Part shown: positions 1-5,914 of the stretch, piece by piece | How the letters are laid out: each line of letters starts with the position of its first letter | Numbering within the stretch: the first letter of the stretch is position 1 | Origin: CAZTXD01 sp964617995 | GTDB taxonomy: Bacteria; Actinomycetota; Acidimicrobiia; Spongiisociales; ZC4RG35 | DNA length: 8,952 nt | Direction of reading: 5' to 3' | NCBI GenBank assembly: GCA_964617995.1 | Contig: CAZTXD010000145.1 | Span: forward strand, 1-8,952 | Notes under the pieces: generated by a model | The model's database searches: none | The model's input: only the letters and a program-made list of their open reading frames with translations | Told to the model about the DNA's origin: nothing | Translations under genes and position numbers: made by a program

Positions 1-50
1 GTTTTCGCGCATCGAAGGCGCGCTATCGCGCGCATTCGATGCGCGAAAAC
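1..50. repeat. 50-base near-perfect palindrome
   Basis: The outer arms GTTTTCGCGCATCGAA (1-16) and TTCGATGCGCGAAAAC (35-50) are perfect reverse complements. After one mismatch (17/34), six more pairs (18-23 with 28-33) leave a 4-base loop. Each half can also fold alone through CGCGC/GCGCG arms (6-10 with 18-22; 27-31 with 41-45). It lies 33 bases beyond the stop of the acetyltransferase gene. It could end that transcript, but on both strands the T-run is on the 5' side and the A-run on the 3' side, the reverse of an intrinsic terminator. A dispersed palindromic repeat or protein-binding site is at least as likely. It abuts the window edge, so the true element may be longer. Confidence 0.75.
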
Positions 51-83
51 GGGTCGGGCATCGGCGAGTCGGCTCCTGCGGGA

Positions 84-659
84 TCAGCTCGGGGCGACCG
101 TGATGCTCATCACGCAGTGGTTCTTGCCCTTGGGCCGCTCGTACGTGAAGCCGGCCTGTTCGAAGAGGCTCCGGGTGCCGTTGTAGAGGAACGAGGCCGA
201 GACCTTCTTTCCCTGGGTGTCTTGCGGGTACCCCTCGACGACGCCACCACCCGCCTCCGCGATCAGGTCCAGCGCACCCCGCAGGGCGACAGCTGACACA
301 CCTTCGCGCCGGTAATCCCGATCCACGAAGAAGCAGGTGAGCCGGTAGTCCGGGAGCGCGACAAGGCCGGCCTCGTACTCCTTTCGGTGATAGATGGTCG
401 GCAGCTCCTCCGGAGTGCCGTACTGGCACCAACCCACGGCGACATCACCGTCGAAGACCAGCGCCGCGTGTGCCCGCCCCTCGTTGACCAGTCTCTCCTT
501 CAGGGCGCGGTTGCCCTCGGCGCTCTGCCTCTTCTCCGGGTAGTTCGGGTGGAACCAGATGCACCAGCAGCCGCCCCAGACGCCGTTGTGCCGCTCGACG
601 AGCCGGGCGAAGGTTTCCCACGTGTCGGGTCCGAGTGGCTCGACCGTGTACTCAGACAT
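84..659 (-). CDS. GNAT family N-acetyltransferase
   Basis: A 191-residue protein of the GCN5-related acetyltransferase fold, which transfers acetyl from acetyl-CoA to an amine; the substrate is unknown. The acetyl-CoA binding stretch is seen at residues 112-125 (VDRDYRREGVSAVAL; the R-R-E-G turn fits the family Q/R-x-x-G-x pattern), preceded by beta strands around 64-80 and followed by a typical C-terminal block (LYNGTRSLFEQAGF, 158-171). The N-terminal GGCWCIWFHP segment (29-38), rich in Cys and Trp, recurs in a group of actinobacterial GNAT proteins. No signal peptide or membrane segment is seen, so it is probably cytosolic. I chose the ATG at 659 because conserved sequence begins there. 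The frame stays open upstream to 875, but that extension has no GNAT character and overlaps the divergent control region. No strong ribosome binding site precedes the start. It is divergent from the PadR operon and may share its control region. Confidence 0.88.
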   Translation of the reverse strand: MSEYTVEPLGPDTWETFARLVERHNGVWGGCWCIWFHPNYPEKRQSAEGNRALKERLVNEGRAHAALVFDGDVAVGWCQYGTPEELPTIYHRKEYEAGLVALPDYRLTCFFVDRDYRREGVSAVALRGALDLIAEAGGGVVEGYPQDTQGKKVSASFLYNGTRSLFEQAGFTYERPKGKNHCVMSITVAPS

Positions 660-808
660 GTCGGCAGCGTAGACCCAGATGCGGACGATCCGGGTCCGCA
701 ATGACATAGCCAGCGCCCCGACGGGGCCACCACTCACAGTCCCACACTCCACCCAGGGTCCATCAAATCCGCCCCCGATCACCCCGTATCCGCACATATG
801 GCTCGATC

Positions 809-817
809 TGGTATTAT
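809..817 (+). promoter_or_regulatory. extended -10 promoter of the PadR operon
   Basis: TGGTATTAT matches an extended -10 element (TG-n-TATTAT) about 45 bases before the PadR start codon, predicting a transcript start near 824. I see no convincing -35 hexamer, which is tolerated with an extended -10. The element is part of the 11-bp palindrome GGTATTATACC (810-820) and runs directly into the proposed operator. This is inferred from sequence only. Confidence 0.45.
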
Positions 818-818
818 A
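813..818 (-). promoter_or_regulatory. consensus TATAAT on the minus strand
   Basis: Because GGTATTATACC is palindromic, the minus strand reads a perfect TATAAT here, facing the acetyltransferase gene. Start codon use at 659 would give a leader of roughly 145 bases. The hexamer 17 bases upstream (CAGTGA) is a poor -35. It is possibly one arm of a back-to-back promoter; confidence is low. Confidence 0.3.
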
Positions 819-851
819 CCTTGAGCTTCTATGCATCACTGATCGAGGTAT
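816..851. promoter_or_regulatory. candidate PadR operator, 36-bp dyad
   Basis: ATACCTTGA (816-824) and TCGAGGTAT (843-851) are inverted copies matching at 8 of 9 positions. Their axis coincides with that of the inner palindrome ATGCAT (831-836). The dyad starts inside the -10 and covers the predicted start of transcription and the leader up to the ribosome binding site, so bound repressor would block initiation. PadR-family repressors commonly bind dyads in their own promoters as dimers; assigning this one to the adjacent PadR protein is inference. Confidence 0.5.
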
Positions 852-861
852 TGGAGGTGTG

Positions 862-1221
862 ATGCAGATCGACAAGGACCTGGTGGCGGCGTCGGCGACG
901 CCGCTGGTGCTGGCGATCCTGGCCGAGGGCGAGAGTTACGGCTATGCCATCTTGAAGCGCGTGCGGGAGCTCTCCGACGGTGAGATCGAGTGGACCGATG
1001 GGATGCTCTACCCGCTGCTTCATCGTCTGCACCGGCTCGGGTACGTGACCACGCAGTGGCGAACGTCGCCTGAGGGCCGGCGTCGCAGGTACTACGCCAT
1101 CAGCGATGAGGGGCATGTATCACTCGCCGAGCACAAGCAACAGTGGTTGACGGTGACCCGGGCGTTGGGCGACGTCTGGGGAGGCGCCGACCTGCTGCCC
1201 TTCGTGTTGGGGAGGGCCTGA
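862..1221 (+). CDS. PadR family transcriptional regulator
   Basis: A 119-residue winged helix-turn-helix repressor of the PadR type. Residues 10-80 form the DNA-binding domain: helix 1 (LVAASATPLVLAILAEG), the hallmark ESYGYAILKRV (24-34), the recognition-helix region GMLYPLLHRLHRLGYV (47-62) and the wing EGRRRRYYAISDEG (71-84). The short C-terminal helix (85-103) is the usual dimerisation element of the small, single-domain PadR group. The ATG at 862 has GGAGG at 853-857 with a 4-base spacer; an in-frame GTG sits immediately before it, too close to that site. The frame extends upstream, but through promoter sequence. The gene is separated by only 3 bases from the membrane-protein gene, so the two are co-transcribed. 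It probably represses its own operon through the dyad just upstream. The signal it senses is unknown. Confidence 0.93.
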   Translation: MQIDKDLVAASATPLVLAILAEGESYGYAILKRVRELSDGEIEWTDGMLYPLLHRLHRLGYVTTQWRTSPEGRRRRYYAISDEGHVSLAEHKQQWLTVTRALGDVWGGADLLPFVLGRA

Positions 1222-1224
1222 CCG

Positions 1225-2565
1225 GTGGAGCGCTTGGAGTCGGAGATCGCGGAGTGGCGGGCGTTCGTCGGACAGGGCTCGGGGGTGGATGGTCGTGATG
1301 TGGAGGAGTTGGAGGACCATCTGCGTGATCAGATCGCTGATCTGACCGCCGCCGGTCTCGCTGCCGATGAGGCCTTCCTGATCGGGGTGAAGCGGATGGG
1401 AAGACTCGACGAACTGTCCCGGGAGTTCGCCCGCGAGCACAGCGGAAGGCTCTGGAGGCAGCTCGTCGTCTCCGCCGGAGGGGAGGAGCCGGAGACTGCC
1501 AGCCGGTGGCCCGAGGTGCTGGTGTTCGCGGTTGCGGCGGCCGTCACGATCCAGGTCGCACGGCTTACCGCGGGGTTTCCGGGTGAGGAGTCGTCGTGGC
1601 TGCTGCGGAACGCGAGCCTGTTCGTGTTGCCGTTCCTCGCCGGCTATTTCGCTAGCCGGCGGGGGCTCACCCTGGGTCGTTCCCTGTTGACGGCAGCCCC
1701 GTTCGTTCTTGCCGCCGTCGTGATCAACCTCTACCCGTACGTCGAGGGGGCATCGACCGAACTGCTCGTCGCTGCGCACCTGCCCGTCGTGCTGTGGTTC
1801 GTGGTGGCCTACCCGTACATGAGCGGCGACCTGCGGTCGCACGCGCGACGCATGGACTTCGTCCGCTTCACCGGCGAATGGTTCATCTATTACGTGCTGA
1901 TCGCGCTCGGGGGCGGCGTACTCGTGGGGCTGACCGTGCTCATCCTCGAACCCACCGGTGTCAACACGGAGCGGGTCGTGGAGTGGGTGTTGCCCTCGGG
2001 AGCGGCCGGTGCCGTACTAGTGGCCGCATGGCTCGTCGAGTCCAAGCAACGGGTGGTGGAGAACATGGCGCCGGTGCTCACCATGCTCTTCACGCCGCTG
2101 TTCGCGGTGATGCTGGCCACCGCTGCGGTCGTCTACATCGCGACCGGGCTTGGCGCCGCCTTCGATCGCGAACTCCTCGGCATCTTCGACGCACTACTGG
2201 TGGTGGTCCTCGGGCTCGTGCTGTACGGGATCTCCGCCCGGGAACCGTCCACGCCGTCGGGCTGGATGGACCGCATCCAACTGATGGCCGTCGTCAGCGC
2301 CCTCGTACTCGATGTCATAGTGCTGGGCGCGATGATCACCCGGATCGGCGAACTCGGGTTCACGCCGAACCGAACAGCAGCGCTCGGTCTCAACCTCCTG
2401 CTCCTGGTGAACCTGGCAGGAACCGTCTGGTCGTCTGCCCGGTTCCTCACCGGGCACAGCACCTTCCACCGACTGGAACGCTGGCAAACCACCTACCTGC
2501 CCGTATTTGCCCTCTGGGCCGCAGCGGTCGTGGTCATCCTCCCCCCGGTGTTCGCCTACACCTGA
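1225..2565 (+). CDS. permease-prefix / DUF4153-like polytopic membrane protein
   Basis: A 446-residue integral membrane protein. Residues 1-80 are a soluble helical domain of the permease-prefix (HAAS-like) type, recognised by DVEELEDHLRDQIADL (25-40) and the following acidic/basic helix with GVKRMGRLDELSREFA (54-69). About eleven hydrophobic helices follow, near 96-114, 127-145, 154-172, 179-198, 217-241, 253-271, 280-308, 317-337, 351-373, 386-405 and 424-444. The segment ITRIGELGFTPNRTAALGLN (371-390) resembles the conserved G-x-T-P-x-R stretch of DUF4153 proteins. Transport activity or a substrate cannot be claimed. The start is GTG at 1225, with GGGGAGGG (1208-1215) 9 bases upstream. Genes with this prefix domain are commonly paired with PadR regulators, as here, and the prefix may contact the regulator or another cytosolic partner. 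The C-terminus ends in the last helix. Confidence 0.82.
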   Translation: MERLESEIAEWRAFVGQGSGVDGRDVEELEDHLRDQIADLTAAGLAADEAFLIGVKRMGRLDELSREFAREHSGRLWRQLVVSAGGEEPETASRWPEVLVFAVAAAVTIQVARLTAGFPGEESSWLLRNASLFVLPFLAGYFASRRGLTLGRSLLTAAPFVLAAVVINLYPYVEGASTELLVAAHLPVVLWFVVAYPYMSGDLRSHARRMDFVRFTGEWFIYYVLIALGGGVLVGLTVLILEPTGVNTERVVEWVLPSGAAGAVLVAAWLVESKQRVVENMAPVLTMLFTPLFAVMLATAAVVYIATGLGAAFDRELLGIFDALLVVVLGLVLYGISAREPSTPSGWMDRIQLMAVVSALVLDVIVLGAMITRIGELGFTPNRTAALGLNLLLLVNLAGTVWSSARFLTGHSTFHRLERWQTTYLPVFALWAAAVVVILPPVFAYT

Positions 2566-2783
2566 TTGCATCCCCGATCGATGGAGACCGTGGCACGGGC
2601 CACCGCAGCATCCAAACAGGTACCGAAACGATCGGTAGCGACCAATCTGCTGCGATACCGCCCCCAACCTGAGACCCACCCGATCAGGCACCTAGGCGTC
2701 AGCCACAACTCGGAACCTGTCTCTTCGACTTGGAGGACAGTCGGCCTGTCGTCGATATCGATGGGTCCTGAGTGGCGCAGCGG
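2566..2783. other. intergenic stretch with no recognised gene
   Basis: This separates the membrane-protein gene from the methyltransferase remnant, whose 3' ends face each other. Open frames here are short and lack family character. Only weak hairpins are seen: GTGGC/GCCAC (2590-2603) and TACCGA/TCGGTA (2621-2637). Neither has a T-run, so neither is called as a terminator. Confidence 0.5.
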
Positions 2784-3145
2784 CTACTGACGGGTGGTGA
2801 CAAGGATGTACTCTCGGCTCTTGTCGGTGAGTGGGCTGCGGTCAAAGTCATCGTAGAGCGCCTCGACTTTCAGGTCCGCAACATCGATGAGCCCAAGCCC
2901 CTCGTTCTTTGTCGCCCACCACGACGAACTCGTGCCTCCATCGTCGAGCGTGAGATCGACGCGATTGTCGGCGACGTCGTAGTGGATCGAATGTGGAACT
3001 GGCTCGTTCTCGTGTGATCCGTCCAACCGAGCGGCAACATGATGGTCGAACGCGAAGGCATTCCATGCGAATCTCCATCTGGACGCAGCGAGCCGGCGAC
3101 AAGCTCACCTGGCCAATGATACGGAGGGAACTGCAACCCGCCCGA
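2784..3145 (-). pseudogene. frameshifted 3' remnant of a SAM-dependent methyltransferase
   Basis: The last ~100 codons encode the C-terminal half of a class I (type 11) SAM methyltransferase: RFAWNAFAFDHHVAARLDG, then VDLTLDDGGTSSSWWATKNE, and ALYDDFDRSPLTDKSREYIL near the end, a characteristic finish for this group. Upstream in the next frame (3145-3075) is ELVAGSLRPDG, the family's L-R-P-G-G turn. Adding one base between 3075 and 3074 joins them into SLRPDG-RFAWNAF, exactly the expected order, so a single-base deletion is the likely lesion. Stops occur upstream in both frames (3105-3107 in the first, 3146-3148 in the second). The SAM-binding motif (G-x-G-x-G) is not found, so the N-terminal half is also missing. 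A short protein could start at TTG 3026, but it would lack the SAM site. It lies downstream of pyrF on the same strand. Confidence 0.7.
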
Positions 3146-3318
3146 TCAACAATTCCGTAGCGGAATCGCTCACGCACTTTGCGTACGAGCTAACGGCACG
3201 ATCGGCGAGCGCTACCTCCCCCGCATTTGCGATCGCTCGGTGTGTGCCGCTACGTGGCTCGGTCCAAGGCCAGCGCCTGCTTGCGGTTCGAGTGGATACC
3301 GGATATCGACTGGAACCG
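3146..3318. other. unrecognised spacer, possibly decayed coding sequence
   Basis: Between the methyltransferase remnant and the pyrF stop. One minus-strand frame stays open for about 65 codons (ending at the TGA just inside 3110), but its product shows no motif I recognise, including no SAM-binding loop. It may be eroded methyltransferase sequence or plain spacer. Confidence 0.35.
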
Positions 3319-4140
3319 CTACGTATCTGTAATGCGTGACGCTCGGTGTGTGTCTCGCTGTTGGATCACCGCCGCGCGCGCAGCATCGGGGAAGTCGTCG
3401 CTGCTGCTGGCGTAGAGAACTGCGCGCGAGGAACTGGCGATGACACCCCAACCTTTGGAATCCCGACCGGCGTCGATCACCGCGGCGAAGTCACCGCCCT
3501 GGGCACCGAGTCCTGGCACCAGGATCGGGAGGTCGTCGACCACCTGGCGGACAGATCGAAGCTCGCTCGGGTAGGTAGCGCCTGCAACCAGGCCACAGTC
3601 CCCATACTGGGACCACTCGTCGCGGACCATCTCCGCTACCCGGATATAGAGCGGCACGCCGTCGCAGTCGATCCCCTGTATTTTGTCGCCTCCCGGGTTG
3701 CTGGTTCGACAAACAGCGAGCACACCAGCGTCGTACTCGAAGTAGGGGGCAACCGAGTCGGTGCCGAGATACGGATTGACGGTCACAGCGTGGGCTTGGT
3801 AGCGCATGAACGCTTCGCGGGCGTAGTGCACTGCGGTGGAGTCGATGTCGCCCCGCTTGGCGTCGAGCACCAGTGTCACATCGGGATAGGCGTCGCGGAT
3901 GTAGGCGCACAGCTCTTCGAGCTGCGGTTCTGCACGCTGCGACGCGAAGTGGGCGATCTGCGGTTTGAAGGCGCATACGAGGTCGGCGGTCGCGTCGACG
4001 ATCTCCTTGCAGAACGTCAGGATCGACTTGGGGACGGACCCTAGTGATGGGGGAAAGCGAGCCGGATCTGGATCCAGGCCCACGCACAGCATCGACTGGG
4101 ACGCCAACCACGAACGCCGTATCTGACTGTGGAGCCCCAT
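3319..4140 (-). CDS. pyrF: orotidine 5'-phosphate decarboxylase
   Basis: A 273-residue enzyme that decarboxylates OMP to UMP, the last step of de novo pyrimidine synthesis, in the cytosol. It belongs to the longer subfamily 2 (about 270 residues), common in actinobacteria. Motifs in order: CVGLDPDP (19-26, substrate aspartate region), FKPQIAHF (58-65, the substrate-binding Lys), catalytic DAKRGDI (93-99, the Asp-Lys-Asp array), VNPYLGTDS (121-129), ILVPGLGAQGGD (206-217) and the phosphate-binding end GWGVIASSSRAVLYAS (230-245). The ATG at 4140 is preceded by GAGG with a 4-base spacer. The short tail after residue 258 is unconserved in appearance. It is divergent from pyrE across 167 bases. 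In many bacteria pyrF is adjacent to other pyr genes, so this back-to-back arrangement suggests shared control. Confidence 0.95.
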   Translation of the reverse strand: MGLHSQIRRSWLASQSMLCVGLDPDPARFPPSLGSVPKSILTFCKEIVDATADLVCAFKPQIAHFASQRAEPQLEELCAYIRDAYPDVTLVLDAKRGDIDSTAVHYAREAFMRYQAHAVTVNPYLGTDSVAPYFEYDAGVLAVCRTSNPGGDKIQGIDCDGVPLYIRVAEMVRDEWSQYGDCGLVAGATYPSELRSVRQVVDDLPILVPGLGAQGGDFAAVIDAGRDSKGWGVIASSSRAVLYASSSDDFPDAARAAVIQQRDTHRASRITDT

Positions 4141-4215
4141 CCAGCCTCACGATAGAGACGCGAACCCGCCCGACTGGGGACACCACCCATCCCCCACCCG
4201 TCGATCAAGAGAAAT

Positions 4216-4232
4216 TCGGTCCGCCGGACCGA
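4216..4232. promoter_or_regulatory. 17-bp dyad between pyrF and pyrE
   Basis: TCGGTCC (4216-4222) and GGACCGA (4226-4232) are perfect inverted arms around GCC. Its axis, 4224, is exactly midway between the pyrF (4140) and pyrE (4308) start positions. That symmetry and the lack of a nearby gene end favour an operator for divergent promoters over a terminator. The binding protein is unknown. A partial further copy, ACCGGAC, follows at 4234-4240. Confidence 0.45.
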
Positions 4233-4291
4233 GACCGGACACATCCCTGGGTGGAGACAGCATCGAGCGTGGATCGCTCACTGGCCGGCGG

Positions 4292-4300
4292 TGCCAGAAT
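4292..4300 (+). promoter_or_regulatory. candidate extended -10 for leaderless pyrE
   Basis: TGCCAGAAT reads as TG-n plus a weak -10 hexamer (CAGAAT), ending 7 bases before the GTG at 4308. That spacing places the transcript start at or next to the start codon, the pattern of leaderless actinobacterial mRNAs. The -35 region is poor. The hexamer lacks the first consensus T. Confidence 0.3.
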
Positions 4301-4307
4301 CAGGGGC

Positions 4308-4823
4308 GTGAATCTCCAGGCGCTGTCCGAGAGAATCTCGACGGTTGCGCGGCTCTCGGGGGAGTTCCGGCTCCGTTCCGGAATGACGGCGTCCACCTAC
4401 TTCGACAAGTACCAGTTCGAGTGTGACCCAGAGCTTCTCGGCGCGGTTGTGCAGCACATGAAGGATCTGATTCCCGCCGACACCGGTATGCTCGCTGGTC
4501 TGGAGCTGGGCGGTGTCCCCATCGCGACGGCGCTGTCGCTCAGCACCGGTCTCCCGACGGTGTTCGTCCGTAAGACGGCCAAGGAATACGGCACAGCCAG
4601 ACTCGCTGAGGGACCTTCGATCGTCGAAAAGAAGCTGCTCGTGGTCGAGGACGTCGTGACCACCGGCGGTCAGATCGTCCGCTCGACTGAAGACCTACGC
4701 GAGCGGGGCGGGATCGTGACCCACGCCGTTTGCGTGATAGATCGAGAGCAAGGTGGCCCAGCTGCGCTCGAAGCCATCGGAGTGGAGCTCAGGGCCCTCT
4801 TCCTCGATTCCGACCTCACGTGA
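4308..4823 (+). CDS. pyrE: orotate phosphoribosyltransferase
   Basis: A 171-residue cytosolic enzyme joining orotate to PRPP to give OMP, the substrate of the PyrF encoded next door. Sequence features: FRLRSGMTASTYFDKY (20-35, the orotate-side Ser-Gly and Tyr-Phe-Asp-Lys region), AGLELGGVPIA (63-73), the mobile dimer loop FVRKTAKEYGTARLAEG (86-102; R-K-x-x-K and G) and the PRPP-binding motif LVVEDVVTTGGQI (111-123). The length is normal for the family. The frame is open back to 4044 but would run into pyrF, so the upstream part is not coding. I chose GTG 4308 because homologous sequence begins there. The purine-rich AGGGG before it is only 1 base away, unsuitable as a ribosome binding site, which is why leaderless translation is suggested. 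GTG 4269 is an in-frame alternative adding 13 residues. Confidence 0.94.
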   Translation: MNLQALSERISTVARLSGEFRLRSGMTASTYFDKYQFECDPELLGAVVQHMKDLIPADTGMLAGLELGGVPIATALSLSTGLPTVFVRKTAKEYGTARLAEGPSIVEKKLLVVEDVVTTGGQIVRSTEDLRERGGIVTHAVCVIDREQGGPAALEAIGVELRALFLDSDLT

Positions 4824-4874
4824 CTCCGTCAGAGGCAGCGCTGACGCGACGATCGCCGACGGTCAGAGGTTTCC

Positions 4875-4892
4875 CATCTCCAACCGGAGATG
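4875..4892. terminator. hairpin in convergent gap, possible terminator
   Basis: CATCTCC (4875-4881) and GGAGATG (4886-4892) pair perfectly around AACC. It lies 51 bases after the pyrE stop and about 80 bases past the end of the converging nucleoside hydrolase gene, so it could serve either transcript. No T-run follows on either strand, so factor-independent termination is doubtful. Confidence 0.35.
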
Positions 4893-4925
4893 AGTGACGC
4901 CGCCGCCGGTGTAGTCGGGGAGATG

Positions 4926-4949
4926 GGGCATCGGCGAGTGATGATGCCC
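4926..4949. terminator. second hairpin, 3' of nucleoside hydrolase gene
   Basis: GGGCATC (4926-4932) pairs with GATGCCC (4943-4949) across a 10-base loop, 26 bases beyond the stop of the minus-strand hydrolase gene. There is no T-run, so termination is only a possibility. Confidence 0.3.
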
Positions 4950-4975
4950 GGCCCGGGATGACGAGGCGGTTGTGC

Positions 4976-5914
4976 CTATGCCAGCCCCTGTATCCGTTCG
5001 ATGAAGAGGTCCAAGAAGGTGGGCGTGTCGACCTGGAGGGCGATGTCGACGGTCGGCCGGTCCCGGTCGATCCGGTAGAAGTCAGCGTAGGTCTTGCCCA
5101 GGGACGGCCCGGGGGACAGGTCGACGTCGACGGGATGCGACTCGATGGTGACCAGTTCCGGAGCGAAAGTCAGAGCCAGAGCCAGCGGGTCGTTGAGGGC
5201 GCACCCGTCGATCGACTGGTAGCGACGGTGGTAGTCCATGTAGTAGCGGGTCGAGTCGGCGACGAACCTGGTGACCGGGGAATCGACCCGGAGGAGGGCG
5301 TCGAGGTGGCGGGGGGTGAAGACCACCTGGTAGGTGGCGTCCAGCGGGACGAGCGTCACGGGGATACCGGAACCCAGCACGATGTGGGTGGCGTGGGGGT
5401 CGCAGTACGTGTTGAACTCGGCCAGAGGGGTGGTGTTGCCTCCGGCGCGGATCGCTCCGCCCATCACCACCAGTCGGGAGATGGCCTGGGCGATATGCGG
5501 CCTGAGCCGCAGAGACAGGGCGAGGTTGGTGAGAGGACCGAGGGCGACGACGGTGATGTCCCCGGGGCGGGCGAGGACACGGTCGATCAGGAGATCGACG
5601 GCGTGACGGTCCACGGGGGAACGCCTCGGGGAGGGGAGGGTGGCGTATCCCATACCCCTGTCGCCGTGGGTGTCCCGCGCAGTGAGGAGCGGTTTGACCA
5701 GAGGCCGGTCCGCTCCGACCGCGACCGTCACATCGGGGCGGCCACCCAGGGCGAGGACCGACAGGGCGTTGGAGGTGCCCTGTTTCACGTCGGTGTTGCC
5801 GTGGACAGTGGTGAGCGCCTCCACTTCCAGTTCGGGGGAGCCCAGGGCCAAGAGGATGGCGAGGGCATCGTCGATGCCGGGATCGGTGTCGATGATAACG
5901 TGCGTGGCACTCAC
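4976..5914 (-). CDS. nucleoside hydrolase family protein (IUNH-like), His-to-Asn at the catalytic position
   Basis: A 312-residue member of the inosine-uridine nucleoside hydrolase family (usual length about 310-320), which cleaves the N-glycosidic bond of ribonucleosides using bound calcium. The calcium and ribose site DTDPGIDDA (9-17) is intact, as are VHGN (37-40), DTHGDRGMG (81-89), VALGPLTN (123-130), the MGGA segment (151-154), EFNTYCDP (166-173) and the C-terminal Asp in LNDPLALA (240-247). In this last motif the family normally has His-Asp-Pro; here it is Asn241-Asp242 (codon AAC, 5194-5192; CAC would be His). His83 is retained. Activity may be altered, specialised or lost. No signal peptide is seen, so it acts in the cytosol. 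The start is GTG at 5914, with GGGGGAG 7 bases upstream, overlapping the ATPase gene's stop by 4 bases. It is last in the ECF importer operon, implying that it processes the imported compound. Confidence 0.88.
   Translation of the reverse strand: MSATHVIIDTDPGIDDALAILLALGSPELEVEALTTVHGNTDVKQGTSNALSVLALGGRPDVTVAVGADRPLVKPLLTARDTHGDRGMGYATLPSPRRSPVDRHAVDLLIDRVLARPGDITVVALGPLTNLALSLRLRPHIAQAISRLVVMGGAIRAGGNTTPLAEFNTYCDPHATHIVLGSGIPVTLVPLDATYQVVFTPRHLDALLRVDSPVTRFVADSTRYYMDYHRRYQSIDGCALNDPLALALTFAPELVTIESHPVDVDLSPGPSLGKTYADFYRIDRDRPTVDIALQVDTPTFLDLFIERIQGLA

Noticed and set aside
1..50. The palindrome as an intrinsic terminator or a CRISPR repeat.
   Set aside because: The T-run is on the wrong side of the stem on both strands, and there is no second spaced copy in the window.
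660..875. Upstream extension of the acetyltransferase frame (72 more codons).
   Set aside because: The added residues have no GNAT character, cross the PadR control region and overlap the PadR start. Conserved sequence begins at the ATG at 659.
2590..2637. Two small hairpins after the membrane-protein gene as a terminator.
   Set aside because: The stems are only 5 and 6 pairs, with no T-run, and are within what chance gives in such sequence.
2566..2790. A 74-codon plus-strand open frame after the membrane-protein gene.
   Set aside because: There is no recognisable ribosome binding site, motif or hydrophobic pattern, and it runs into the methyltransferase remnant on the other strand.
4044..4307. 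Long upstream extension of the pyrE frame.
   Set aside because: It would overlap the pyrF coding region and has no family similarity. PyrE proteins are about 170-200 residues, which fits the GTG at 4308.
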